From S012-113 sp965368405 (lineage in GTDB: Bacteria > Bacteroidota > Bacteroidia > Cytophagales > Cyclobacteriaceae): a stretch of DNA of 64,000 nucleotides. The DNA lies in NCBI GenBank assembly GCA_965368405.1, contig CBDUMS010000001.1:38078-102077 (forward strand), given 5' to 3'. The notes under the pieces are model-generated. The model saw only the letters and a program-made list of their open reading frames with translations. It was not told the DNA's origin and searched no databases. Of the stretch, positions 34,001 to 42,366 are shown in pieces. Positions within the stretch are counted from its first letter, which is position 1, and every line of letters starts with the position of its first letter. The position numbers and the translations under genes were made by a program.

Positions 34001-36340
34001 CTCTCAGACACGACCACCCTCAATAGCCCTGGGGATTATTTAATTTCCTTATTGATCGGCAACCGTTGTGGATTTAACACCGCTTTTTCGCAAACAATTG
34101 TAGTAAACCCTCCTCCTCCTACATCATCGTTGCCCTTAGGACTGCCAATATGTGGGACATCGGCTGTATTAAATGTTTATGATGTTCCTCCACCCAATGT
34201 TGCTGATTTTACATATTTATGGTCTACAGGGGAAACGACACCATCTATTACCGTTACTAATCTCGGGCCCTATGATGTTACTATAACTGATATTACCAGT
34301 GGTTGTACGAATACAGCATCCGTTTTTGTTGGCCCACCATTTTCAGTGGATTTAGGACCAGATCTTAACACCTGTGAAACTGATCCGTTGGTTATGGATT
34401 CTCAGACCAACGCAGATAATTATGCCTGGTTTATTGATAATAACCCTGTGGCTCCTGTTAACAACCAACGAACTTTCGATTTTGGAGCGCAGGCCTTACC
34501 CGCGGGAGTTTATCTAGTTCGTGTTGAGGTGGAAGATCCAGTAGACCCTACGTGTGTGGTAGTGGATGAAGCAATTGTTACTGTAAACGCTATTCCTAAT
34601 TTCACTGCCATTGAATCTATGCAATCCTCCTGTGGTAATACCGACGGAGAAATGACAATAAATTTAACTAATGCTGGTAGTTTTACTTACGCCATCAGTG
34701 GCCCTACTCCAGTTTTAGCTACACCTGTTACCGGCCCAGATCCTGCGATAATTGTTCCTGGTCTTGCTGCCGGAGTATACGTTGTTACGATTACCAATAA
34801 TGTTTCAGCATGTGCTGAACAAGTTAGTAATGTTGTTATTACTGAACCGGCACCATTTAATATAAATCCCCCTACAACAACTTTAGCCGGTTGTGATAAT
34901 GTTAGTGGCGAAATTAGTTTTGATATTGATGCGGTTGTTGGATCTGGAAATGTAAACTGGGTTTTAAGGGACCAAGGGAATCCATCTAATCCAGACATTA
35001 CGGGAAGTGACCCTACAACAGGTCCAGGAGATATTATTACAATATCCGGATTAGGTGCAGGAACCTATTCATTAGAAGTTACCGAAGCAACTGCAGGTGG
35101 TTGTACCGATTCTGAGACACCTATTGTAATCCTTCCTACACCCGTAACTAACCTTGATGTACCACCAACTATTGCGCAGTGTGGCACTACATTAGATCTG
35201 GAGCCGCTTATCACTTCAGATATCGGAGCAACCGTAACATGGTCTGGTGATAACGGTGCTACTTTTAATCCGATTACTACTGCCTATGAGATTTTCGGCA
35301 CTAATAATGTAATTTTTAGTGCATCAAACTTACCAGCCACTTGCGACTCACTGGTAACTGCAAATGTTACTTTGGTACCCACGCCTACGGTAAGCATTGT
35401 TGCTGATGAAACCGATCTTTGTAATGGCAGAGTTACTCTATCCGCTGACGCAGACGGTGGCTATCCTGCTGCACCCTTAAGTTATCGCTGGAGTACAGGC
35501 CAAACATCGCAGTCGATTGTAGTTACGCAATCTGCGAACGTAACGGTTACCGTAACAAATTCACTGAATCAAAGCTGTTTTGTAGCGGATAGCCGATTAG
35601 TAACAATACCTACTCCATTTACCGTTTCCCTCGCCTCTACATTAGCCTGCGACGATGGAAGCCCCTTTACGCTAACCGCAACTGCTACGATCCCCCTTGT
35701 TAATTATAGCTGGAAGTTGAACGGCGTTGAGTTGCCTGATATTACTTCTCAGATTCAAAGTATAACAGCTGGACTCTTTGAAGTGACCGTTACAGATCAA
35801 GGTGCCGGTAATTGTACGAACACTGCAACCCTAAATGTCGTAAAAGCCCCCGTTACCCCTACCGATTTGTCATCGGCCATTGTATTCTGTCCGGATGAAG
35901 GAGAGATAACTCTTGACGCTGGCTCTTCATTCATCAGCTATCTTTGGAGTACCGGAGAATCTACTCAGGAAATAATGGTTTCTGTAGGTGATGTTTATTC
36001 AGTACAAGCAACCAATAACTTTAATTGTGTTACAGAAGACCAGAGTAATGTTCTCGAAGACTGTATTCCAAAAATTTACGGCCCAAACGCATTCCGACCC
36101 GGCGGTTTAAACAGTGAATACTCACTGTTTACCGAGTACGTGGATGAGTTTGAAATATTTATTTACAACCGTTGGGGCAAACTTGTGTTCCAGTCAGATG
36201 ATAAGAACTTCGCCTGGGATGGGTTTTTTGATGGTAAACTGCAACCAGCTGGCCAATATACCTGGGTAGTGCGCTATACAAGCTCTTTCAGAGATCGCGG
36301 CACTATAGAGCAGTATGGTGGGGTCGTTTTAATTAGGTAA
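31100..36340 (+). CDS. Giant secreted multidomain protein with CHU_C/T9SS C-terminal domain
   Basis: This 1746-residue surface protein has a signal peptide (about 1-24) and a propeller-like domain from NWYFGN (31-36) to about 395. A PKD domain around residue 425 (FWDFGDGMGTS) follows, then a second copy of the propeller-like domain from about 567 (NIWYFGTN) to about 930. Both copies carry a matching LFYTDG segment. The rest holds Ig-like and SprB-repeat-like modules with YLWSTGET-type and SCGNTDGEM-type motifs, then a gliding-motility C-terminal domain ending with FIYNRWGKLVF and GGVVLIR. It is probably exported by the type IX system with the adjacent PorP/SprF and used for adhesion or gliding. 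The substrate is unknown. Confidence 0.9.
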   Translation: MPKLKARLLVGILLLAVSLVGYGQSPLSQTNWYFGNSDYGIRFARPDYTATLDSTNMNPPFGRFGNATANHPETGDLLFYTDGQFVYDGNFQLMDGIIAGNPSFLLNADVNKNQNTAIVSTPGDEDRYLVFTNTPGNSLNYSVVDMTSAGNAVFPQPNLGTVSVFNQTIASSTASPSGAMLALSKDDLSGYWLITADAGTSNYKVLDINGANPGGWLENSYDLGTPLIAANMSYSPVSGKIAVSPSVSNTNILILDFDDITGVLSYDTVILNSGNADQATEAIYDTEWSFDGTKLYISRYGGSANVGDLLQWDSTLPSSSSLVSVLPAQVFGSYGLQVGPDTTIYHLYQEFNGGPFLVGEINDTDSIASAVQYNSRVFGGQDFNSHQFPALLPPRSNMLNVDFTTAGECANTPITFYPIITPAPDSVFWDFGDGMGTSRDLSPFYTYTSEGSYNVILSAALNGQITQQPRTLTIRPFDLELSLVADTVACTCELPKYGPTCTPFSVTAQVNNEPPGATYLWSNGDTGLTLTPDSAGYYYVIATDPTGCSTYAGVNVQEYGVTDQRANIWYFGTNAGIDFNPPGTNALDDGIMDAPEGCTAISDRNGAILFYTDGDNVYVKDRITEVHSLIDTGIGGSTLSSQSVIAVPFANDETLYYIFTTEEVGSGVGNYEFKFSVFDLKLNNGAGGIAEKDIPLFSRSTERITANNNWVVIHEYGNNNFRAYPITTAGLGNPVVSSMGSDHSTAAKEYGQGYMKFSGDGTKLAVALPEGPNGPNFVEVFEWDDALGEVTDVRRLDLSADGAVGDVVYGVEFSPDGNKLYATVQGAASSQIMEYRADTLERMRVITPIMSTGGKLGAIQVAPTGQVFVAVEGASSLGQINVNSDTITASTYNANGFALAAGTTSQLGLPNFAQNFGSPTMPPGYFVSSPVCVGQIVTMDAQTTSVIDTAFWQIADNTGSIVFTTQNLSDTTTLNSPGDYLISLLIGNRCGFNTAFSQTIVVNPPPPTSSLPLGLPICGTSAVLNVYDVPPPNVADFTYLWSTGETTPSITVTNLGPYDVTITDITSGCTNTASVFVGPPFSVDLGPDLNTCETDPLVMDSQTNADNYAWFIDNNPVAPVNNQRTFDFGAQALPAGVYLVRVEVEDPVDPTCVVVDEAIVTVNAIPNFTAIESMQSSCGNTDGEMTINLTNAGSFTYAISGPTPVLATPVTGPDPAIIVPGLAAGVYVVTITNNVSACAEQVSNVVITEPAPFNINPPTTTLAGCDNVSGEISFDIDAVVGSGNVNWVLRDQGNPSNPDITGSDPTTGPGDIITISGLGAGTYSLEVTEATAGGCTDSETPIVILPTPVTNLDVPPTIAQCGTTLDLEPLITSDIGATVTWSGDNGATFNPITTAYEIFGTNNVIFSASNLPATCDSLVTANVTLVPTPTVSIVADETDLCNGRVTLSADADGGYPAAPLSYRWSTGQTSQSIVVTQSANVTVTVTNSLNQSCFVADSRLVTIPTPFTVSLASTLACDDGSPFTLTATATIPLVNYSWKLNGVELPDITSQIQSITAGLFEVTVTDQGAGNCTNTATLNVVKAPVTPTDLSSAIVFCPDEGEITLDAGSSFISYLWSTGESTQEIMVSVGDVYSVQATNNFNCVTEDQSNVLEDCIPKIYGPNAFRPGGLNSEYSLFTEYVDEFEIFIYNRWGKLVFQSDDKNFAWDGFFDGKLQPAGQYTWVVRYTSSFRDRGTIEQYGGVVLIR

Positions 36341-36381
36341 AATAAGACTGTCCAAAGCAAACTAGATTCCTTAACTTTACC

Positions 36382-36398
36382 GACTAATTCAGTTAGTC
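36382..36398. promoter_or_regulatory. Short perfect dyad upstream of the gene at 36427
   Basis: GACTAA at 36382-36387 and TTAGTC at 36393-36398 form a 6-bp inverted repeat with a 5-base loop, 28 bp before the start codon and 41 bp after the CHU_C stop. No T-run follows, so it is a weak terminator at best; an operator is possible. Confidence 0.25.
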
Positions 36399-36426
36399 CA
36401 TAAAATCAATATTTAAAAATTATAAT

Positions 36427-36771
36427 ATGAGAACAATAGCCATTATTCTAACTTCATTCATCCTTTTATCATTTACAGTTCAAACAGAGCCGAAATCGAA
36501 GGTTAAAGTTTTTGTTATCGATGAAAATGGAGCTACAGTGGAAGGAGCGTCTGTCACACTCTATGGTGATTTTACTTCATACGAAAAAGAGGTTAATCCC
36601 GTAATGACAGGTGTTACCAATAAGAAGGGTTTCATTCAGTTTAAGAAATTGGAAGAGAAGAAGTATTATATTCTTGCCAAAAAAGGAGATTACAACAATA
36701 ATGGCGGCGAAAATGAGACAGACATCTTGAAAACGAAAGGAAAAAATCGTTTCGAGGTTACGATTGATTAA
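36427..36771 (+). CDS. Small secreted protein with carboxypeptidase-regulatory-like fold
   Basis: This 114-residue protein has a signal peptide (about 1-20) and then a single beta-sandwich domain. The pattern KVFVIDENGATVEGASVTLYG followed by GVTNKKGFIQFKKL is typical of CarboxypepD_reg-like modules that decorate Bacteroidota surface proteins. No enzyme motif is seen. Its stop shares a base with the start of the reductase-like gene downstream, so the two are probably translated from one message. Confidence 0.75.
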   Translation: MRTIAIILTSFILLSFTVQTEPKSKVKVFVIDENGATVEGASVTLYGDFTSYEKEVNPVMTGVTNKKGFIQFKKLEEKKYYILAKKGDYNNNGGENETDILKTKGKNRFEVTID

Positions 36772-37826
36772 TGACGAAAATTTTAATCTATGGAGCCTAT
36801 GGCTTCACCGGTAAACTAATTGTACAGGTTGCCGTAGATAAAGGTTATAACCCCCTTTTAGGTGGACGAGATAAGAAAAAACTTCAGGCCCTTGCTGCCA
36901 GTTATGAACTGGACTCTCGCGCGTATAGTGTCGATGACATTAAGACTTGGGATGAAGTTCTTCCGGACATTGACCTCTTAATAAATTGTGCCGGTCCTTT
37001 TGGTCTAACTGTGGAACATGTTGTACCTGCTTGTCTGCGGCATAAAGTACATTACCTAGATATAACTGGCGAAATCGATGTATTTAAATACATCGCCAGC
37101 CTGACAAAAGAAGCCCAAACTGCGGGTGTAGTCCTTATGCCTGGAGTCGGTTTCGATATTGTGCCTACCGATTGCTTATCCGCTAAACTTAAGGAAAAAT
37201 TACCTTCTGGGACCCACCTCGAATTAGCATTTCAAGGAAATTCTGGGATCTCGAGAGGTACAGCGCTCTCGATGGCCCGACGCTACCATGAAGGAGGATC
37301 GATACGACAGAATGGGAAAATGGTAAGTGTACCCATAGCCTATGAAGTACGAGATATTGACTTCGGTGGTAAAACGCGACTTTGCATGACTATTCCATGG
37401 GGAGATGTCTACACAGCTTATTTTACAACAGGGATTCCCAATATTAAAGTGTTTACTGGAGTAAGCCAGAAAACATTAAACTCATTACTCTCTTACAAAA
37501 AACTTAAAGGTGTAGCCAGAACAGCAGTTGCGCAATGGATAATGCGCAGTATTATAAAGAAAAAAGTTGTAGGTCCAAGCATCGAAAAACGTCAGACTTA
37601 CTATACCTATCTCTGGGGTAAAATTTGGAATGATCAGGGTGAATCAGTAGTTCTGGAAATGCAAACCATGGAGTCGTATCAGCTTACTGCTTTCACTGCG
37701 GTTAGGGCAGCAGAAGTTATTCTAGAGGGCAATATATCACCGGGGTACCAAACACCCGCAGGGGCCTTTGGAAGTGATTTCATAGATCAATTCGAAAAAT
37801 TCAAACTTGAAGTAGTCAATGAGTAG
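36771..37826 (+). CDS. Saccharopine dehydrogenase-like / trans-acting enoyl reductase-family protein
   Basis: This NAD(P)-binding oxidoreductase has 351 residues. The N-terminal Rossmann motif is YGAYGFTGKL, followed by the LGGRDKKKL segment and the NCAGPFG motif of the saccharopine dehydrogenase/enoyl reductase group. Relatives reduce lipid intermediates in other bacteria, but the substrate here is open. It overlaps a thioesterase gene by 8 bp, which hints at acyl-CoA or acyl-ACP chemistry. It is unlikely to take part in lysine metabolism. Confidence 0.82.
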   Translation: MTKILIYGAYGFTGKLIVQVAVDKGYNPLLGGRDKKKLQALAASYELDSRAYSVDDIKTWDEVLPDIDLLINCAGPFGLTVEHVVPACLRHKVHYLDITGEIDVFKYIASLTKEAQTAGVVLMPGVGFDIVPTDCLSAKLKEKLPSGTHLELAFQGNSGISRGTALSMARRYHEGGSIRQNGKMVSVPIAYEVRDIDFGGKTRLCMTIPWGDVYTAYFTTGIPNIKVFTGVSQKTLNSLLSYKKLKGVARTAVAQWIMRSIIKKKVVGPSIEKRQTYYTYLWGKIWNDQGESVVLEMQTMESYQLTAFTAVRAAEVILEGNISPGYQTPAGAFGSDFIDQFEKFKLEVVNE

Positions 37827-38223
37827 CTTTCGTTTTACCGTACCCATCCAAATCAGGTATACGGATTTCGATATGTTGGGTCATTTAAATAATGCAACAT
37901 TTGTAACCTATTTTGAAGTTGCTCGCCTTTATTATTTCATTGAAATTGGCTGGAAATTAACTGATGTGAGCAATGTTGTGGCCCATTTCGATATTGATTT
38001 TCTATTGCCTGTATTACCTGGCGATGAGGTTGTATGTAAAGTAAAGACAGTATCCTTAGGTTCAAAAAGCTTTCAAATGCAGTATGAATTATGTTCTAAG
38101 GATGAATCTAAATCATATTGTCGTGCCCATTCTGTTCAAGTCTGTATTGATAAGAAGTCGGGTAAGGCCATACAAATACCAGAACATATAATAGGTTTAA
38201 TAAATAATTACGAACAACAATGA
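37819..38223 (+). CDS. Acyl-CoA thioesterase (4-hydroxybenzoyl-CoA thioesterase type hotdog fold)
   Basis: This 134-residue hotdog-fold protein hydrolyses acyl thioesters. The active-site region YTDFDMLGHLNNATFVTYFEVAR contains the conserved Asp of the 4HBT/YbgC type. The substrate cannot be read from the sequence. It overlaps the preceding reductase-like gene by 8 bp and the following DUF4301 gene by 4 bp, so the three form a translationally coupled group. Confidence 0.9.
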   Translation: MSSFRFTVPIQIRYTDFDMLGHLNNATFVTYFEVARLYYFIEIGWKLTDVSNVVAHFDIDFLLPVLPGDEVVCKVKTVSLGSKSFQMQYELCSKDESKSYCRAHSVQVCIDKKSGKAIQIPEHIIGLINNYEQQ

Positions 38224-39686
38224 TTGAACTAACTGATGCCGACCAGAATCAACTAGCGAACCTGGGCATAACAAAAGAAGCCCTTAATGACCAACTGTTA
38301 AAGTTTACGAATGGCATCCCGCCTATCCAGCTAAGTAAGCCTGCAACCCCTAACCAAGGTATTACTCAGCTCAGTGCCGATGAGACCGATAACTACATCA
38401 GTAATTTCAAACAGAAGTCTAATTCTTTAAAAATCAGGCGTTTCGTACCTGCTTCGGGGGCTGCGAGTAGAATGTTCAAAGCATTTCATCAATATTTAAA
38501 CGATGGCATAGAAACTGAGGAGATCAAAACATTTTCTAATGGCCTGAAAAAATTTGCCTTTTACGATGCGATTAAATGTCAGAATGAACCTGATTATGGC
38601 TGTGCCATTCATAATATGATTAAAATCCAGGGCCTTTCTGAATTGCCGAAGGCTCTCATCCCTTTTCATAGCTACTCCAATGAAATACGAACTGCAATTG
38701 AAGAGCATCTGGTAGAATCCGCCTTGGTAATAACCGAGAGCAATAAGGTATGCATCCATTTTACGATTAGTGAAGCACATCAGGCAAAATTTCAAGAACT
38801 CCTGAAACAAAGGCTAACGAGCTTAGAAAAGGAGTTCGGTAAAACATTCGACCTTAGCTTTAGCTATCAGCATCATTCAACTGACACTGTTGCCGTAAAT
38901 TCGGATAACTCACTTTTTAGAAATGATGATGGCTCACTTGTTTTTAGACCGGGTGGGCATGGTTCGTTACTTGTTAATCTAAACGACATTGATGGCGACT
39001 TAATCTTTGTTAAGAATATTGATAATATTCAAATCGACCATTTAAAAAGCACAACAGTACGCTACAAGCAAATCCTTGCCGGTTATCTGATACATTTGCA
39101 AGCTAAAATTACTGAGGTACTTAAAGGCCTCGAATCAACTGGAGCTGACATAGACAAAATCGCACGATTTGCTAAGGAAGAATTAAATATAACGATTGAG
39201 GAGAAGTTCTACGCACTAGAGAGATCTGAGCAAATCATCTTCTTAAAGAGTAAACTAAATCGACCCATTCGTATTTGCGGTATGGTTAAGAATGAAGGTG
39301 AGCCGGGCGGTGGTCCCTTTTGGACAATTAACTCAAACGGCGAAGAAAGCTTGCAAATTGTGGAGTCTTCGCAGGTTGACCTGTCAAACTCGCAGCAGGC
39401 TGATATCTTTAAGGCCTCGACTCACTTTAACCCTGTAGATTTAGTTTGCTGGGTACGAGATTATAAGGGGAACAAATTTGATCTCACTAAATACTCAGAC
39501 CCAAATACCGCTTTTATTACAGAAAAGTCACAGCAAGGCAAAACGCTAAAAGTACTCGAACATCCTGGACTCTGGAACGGAGCTATGGCAGACTGGATTA
39601 CAATTTTTGTAGAAGTTCCTATTGAGACATTCAGCCCGGTTAAGACCATTAATGACTTGTTGAGACCGCAGCATCAGCCGGCATAA
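38220..39686 (+). CDS. DUF4301 family protein
   Basis: This 488-residue cytoplasmic protein carries the recognisable DUF4301 signature FVPASGAASRMFK near residues 72-84, which resembles a phosphate- or nucleotide-binding loop, and GGHGSLLVNLNDIDGD in the middle. Relatives are found mainly in Bacteroidota and have no established function. A nucleotidyltransferase-like role has some appeal from the two loops, but that is inference. It overlaps the thioesterase gene by 4 bp and precedes the glycerol locus by 37 bp. Confidence 0.85.
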   Translation: MIELTDADQNQLANLGITKEALNDQLLKFTNGIPPIQLSKPATPNQGITQLSADETDNYISNFKQKSNSLKIRRFVPASGAASRMFKAFHQYLNDGIETEEIKTFSNGLKKFAFYDAIKCQNEPDYGCAIHNMIKIQGLSELPKALIPFHSYSNEIRTAIEEHLVESALVITESNKVCIHFTISEAHQAKFQELLKQRLTSLEKEFGKTFDLSFSYQHHSTDTVAVNSDNSLFRNDDGSLVFRPGGHGSLLVNLNDIDGDLIFVKNIDNIQIDHLKSTTVRYKQILAGYLIHLQAKITEVLKGLESTGADIDKIARFAKEELNITIEEKFYALERSEQIIFLKSKLNRPIRICGMVKNEGEPGGGPFWTINSNGEESLQIVESSQVDLSNSQQADIFKASTHFNPVDLVCWVRDYKGNKFDLTKYSDPNTAFITEKSQQGKTLKVLEHPGLWNGAMADWITIFVEVPIETFSPVKTINDLLRPQHQPA

Positions 39687-39723
39687 TTTTCCATTATTCT
39701 ACATTTTATTGTAGTTTAAGGGT

Positions 39724-40881
39724 ATGAAAAAATGGCACCTTTTCTTAAGCATTTATTTATGCTTAACTTTTCAGGTAAACGCGCAATTCTTAACCCTCAG
39801 TTCTAAAGACAGCCTTAATAATAAACCCAAAAGACAGTTTTACACTACAGCCTGGGTCAAACTAAATGGTATATGGGATTACATGGGTATTTCCAATACG
39901 GCTGCAATGAACCTTGTTGAAATACCAACCGATGGTCGGAAGCCTGACCCTCGCTTTACAATGGATATGTACCAGACCAGATTAAAATTTGCAAGTGCTT
40001 TCCAAACAAAAAAATTTGGCGAAATATTTTCCTATATTGAAACAGATTTTTATGGCAATAGCGGCGGTGGACTACGTTTAAGGCATGCCTATATTCGTTT
40101 TAAGAACTGGCGTATTGGGCAAACATGGTCCTGTTTTACAGATGAGGAATCTTGGCCCAATGTTACCGATTTCGATGGCCCTGCCACAGGCTCTTGGGTT
40201 AGACATGTACAGATTGGCTATTTCATACGTCCGAGCGAAAATACTGATATACTTATTTCTATTGAAAACCCGATAGCTGATTATAATCGATACCTTGAAC
40301 TAGATTCAACGCTCCAAAATTCAGCACAAACCTATCCAGACCTTCATTCCCATTTTGAACAGCGTTGGTATAAAGGTCATGTACAAATAGCGGGTGTATA
40401 TCGATTTATTGAATATAAAAATGCGGCTGATGAAACGAACTACATCTCCGGGTATGGTGTGAATTTCTCCGGGACTCAAATTATTGGTAATCGCGATAAA
40501 TTCATAGGCCAATTAGTTGTCGGTAAAGGAATCTCGAGGTACCTGGTTTCTTTAGGAGGCGCTGGATGGGATGCCGCACCGGATGCAAATGGTAATATTG
40601 TAGCGTTACCGGTTTGGGGCGGGTACCTCAGCTATCAGCACTATTGGGGTAGTTCCGACTTAAGTTCAACAGCGGTTGCAGGTTATGCCGTTGTAGATAA
40701 TCCTTTTAACAAACCTACCAGATACCTCTTCAATGGGTTTAGTGGTAGTATAAATCTTTATTGGCAACCTGTTGGGCCATTAAATTTTGCTGTAGAAGGG
40801 CTATATGGAACACGGGAGGACGAGTTTGATAACAAAGGTGATAATGTTAGAGTACAATTTGTATTTGAATATGCATTTTAA
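39724..40881 (+). CDS. DcaP-like outer membrane porin
   Basis: This 385-residue outer-membrane channel begins with a signal peptide (about 1-20, ending NAQ). It shows strand-like alternation and the DcaP-type segments RIGQTWSCF and SWVRHVQIGYF near the middle, ending in an aromatic residue (EYAF) as barrel proteins do. DcaP porins are trimers that admit small organic acids. It is 9 bp upstream of glpK, which suggests that it admits glycerol or glycerophosphodiesters here; that is inference. Confidence 0.8.
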   Translation: MKKWHLFLSIYLCLTFQVNAQFLTLSSKDSLNNKPKRQFYTTAWVKLNGIWDYMGISNTAAMNLVEIPTDGRKPDPRFTMDMYQTRLKFASAFQTKKFGEIFSYIETDFYGNSGGGLRLRHAYIRFKNWRIGQTWSCFTDEESWPNVTDFDGPATGSWVRHVQIGYFIRPSENTDILISIENPIADYNRYLELDSTLQNSAQTYPDLHSHFEQRWYKGHVQIAGVYRFIEYKNAADETNYISGYGVNFSGTQIIGNRDKFIGQLVVGKGISRYLVSLGGAGWDAAPDANGNIVALPVWGGYLSYQHYWGSSDLSSTAVAGYAVVDNPFNKPTRYLFNGFSGSINLYWQPVGPLNFAVEGLYGTREDEFDNKGDNVRVQFVFEYAF

Positions 40882-40890
40882 ACTAGATAA

Positions 40891-42366
40891 ATGAAATATA
40901 TAATTGCCATCGATCAAGGCACTACCTCATCCAGAGCCATTCTATATGATGAGCAAGCAGCAGTTGTTCATGTAGCACAACAGGAGTTTACCCAGCACTA
41001 CCCTCGGTCAGGTTGGGTGGAGCATGATCCTGAAGAAATACTCAGTTCTCAATTACGTGTTGCTACGGCTGTTCTTGACAAGCTAGGTGATGACGATGAG
41101 GTTGTGGGGCTTGGCATTACCAACCAAAGAGAAACAACTGTAATTTGGGATAAAAAGACAGGTAAGCCTATTGCAAACGCCATTGTTTGGCAAGACCGAA
41201 GGACGGCTCAATATTGTGATAAACTCAGGCATCAGGGGCATGAAATGAAGATTATGGATAAAACCGGGCTTATCCTCGACGCCTACTTCTCAGCAAGCAA
41301 GATAAATTGGCTCCTTGAGAATGTTCCTGGAGCCAGAGCAAGAGCTGAAAATAATGAACTTCTGTTTGGCACCGTCGATAGTTGGCTAATTTGGAATTTA
41401 ACCAATGGCGAGAGCCATGGCACAGATGTATCGAATGCAAGTAGGACCATGCTCTATAATATTCATGAATTATCATGGGATAAAGAGCTTCTAGAGCTGT
41501 TCAATATTCCTAGTTCAATGATGCCAACAGTGAAAGATTCATCGGATCAATTCGGGAACGCTCTCATAAATGGAAGAAAAATACCTATAACAGGTGTTGC
41601 CGGAGATCAACAAGCTGCCTTATTCGGACAAATGTGCTTAGAGAAAGAAATGGCCAAATGCACCTACGGCACCGGATGCTTTTTTGTAATGAATACTGGA
41701 TCGAAACCCGTAGAATCAAAGCATAAACTACTAACAACTATTGCATGGCGAATCGATAATGAAGTTACCTATGCTCTCGAGGGCAGTGTATTTGTTGGCG
41801 GTGCCATAATTCAATGGTTACGCGATGGACTCAATTTCTTTACTACGGCAGAAGATAGTGAAGGACTAGCGATGGAAGTGGCTGATACCGATGGTGTAGT
41901 CTTTGTTCCAGCACTTACCGGCTTAGGTGCTCCGCACTGGGACTCTTCAGCCAGGGGTGCCATTTTAGGAATAAGTCGCGGCACGAAGAAAGCCCATATT
42001 GGCAGGGCTGCATTAGAAAGCATTGCCCTTCAGGTGAATGACCTATTGATCACCATGGAAAAAGATTCGGGCAAAGCAGTTCAGGAATTACGTGTTGACG
42101 GAGGAGCTACAGCTAATAATCTCCTAATGCAGATGCAGGCCGACTTTTCTTCAATCCCCGTTATCAGGCCCAAAGACCAGGAAACAACTGCACTTGGAGC
42201 GGCATTTCTGGCCGGTTTAGGCTGCGACCTATGGAACATGAACCAGCTCAAAAAGATCTGGCAGCAAGACAGGGTTTTTAGCTCTGAAATAAATAAAGAT
42301 AACCGAGCAGAGAAGCTAGGCCAGTGGAATAAAGCCGTAGCCAAGAGTAAAAACTGGGTTGAATGA
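40891..42366 (+). CDS. glpK: Glycerol kinase
   Basis: GlpK phosphorylates glycerol to sn-glycerol-3-phosphate. The 491 residues match the FGGY kinase family: IAIDQGTTSSRAILYD at the N-terminus (phosphate-binding loop), the glycerol-binding GWVEHDPEEI, TGVAGDQQAALFGQ, and the signature GGATANNLLMQMQADF. It is coupled to glpD by a 4-bp overlap, and the DcaP-like porin precedes it after 9 bp. Confidence 0.97.
   Translation: MKYIIAIDQGTTSSRAILYDEQAAVVHVAQQEFTQHYPRSGWVEHDPEEILSSQLRVATAVLDKLGDDDEVVGLGITNQRETTVIWDKKTGKPIANAIVWQDRRTAQYCDKLRHQGHEMKIMDKTGLILDAYFSASKINWLLENVPGARARAENNELLFGTVDSWLIWNLTNGESHGTDVSNASRTMLYNIHELSWDKELLELFNIPSSMMPTVKDSSDQFGNALINGRKIPITGVAGDQQAALFGQMCLEKEMAKCTYGTGCFFVMNTGSKPVESKHKLLTTIAWRIDNEVTYALEGSVFVGGAIIQWLRDGLNFFTTAEDSEGLAMEVADTDGVVFVPALTGLGAPHWDSSARGAILGISRGTKKAHIGRAALESIALQVNDLLITMEKDSGKAVQELRVDGGATANNLLMQMQADFSSIPVIRPKDQETTALGAAFLAGLGCDLWNMNQLKKIWQQDRVFSSEINKDNRAEKLGQWNKAVAKSKNWVE

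Noticed and set aside
34687..34998. Open frame of 103 codons on the minus strand
   Set aside because: It lies inside the 1746-residue secreted protein on the opposite strand and shows only low-complexity composition.
39697..39718. Small hairpin with CTACA and TGTAG arms after the DUF4301 gene as a terminator
   Set aside because: The stem is only 5 bp, AT-rich, and lacks a following T-run; the spacing suits read-through into the porin and glp genes.
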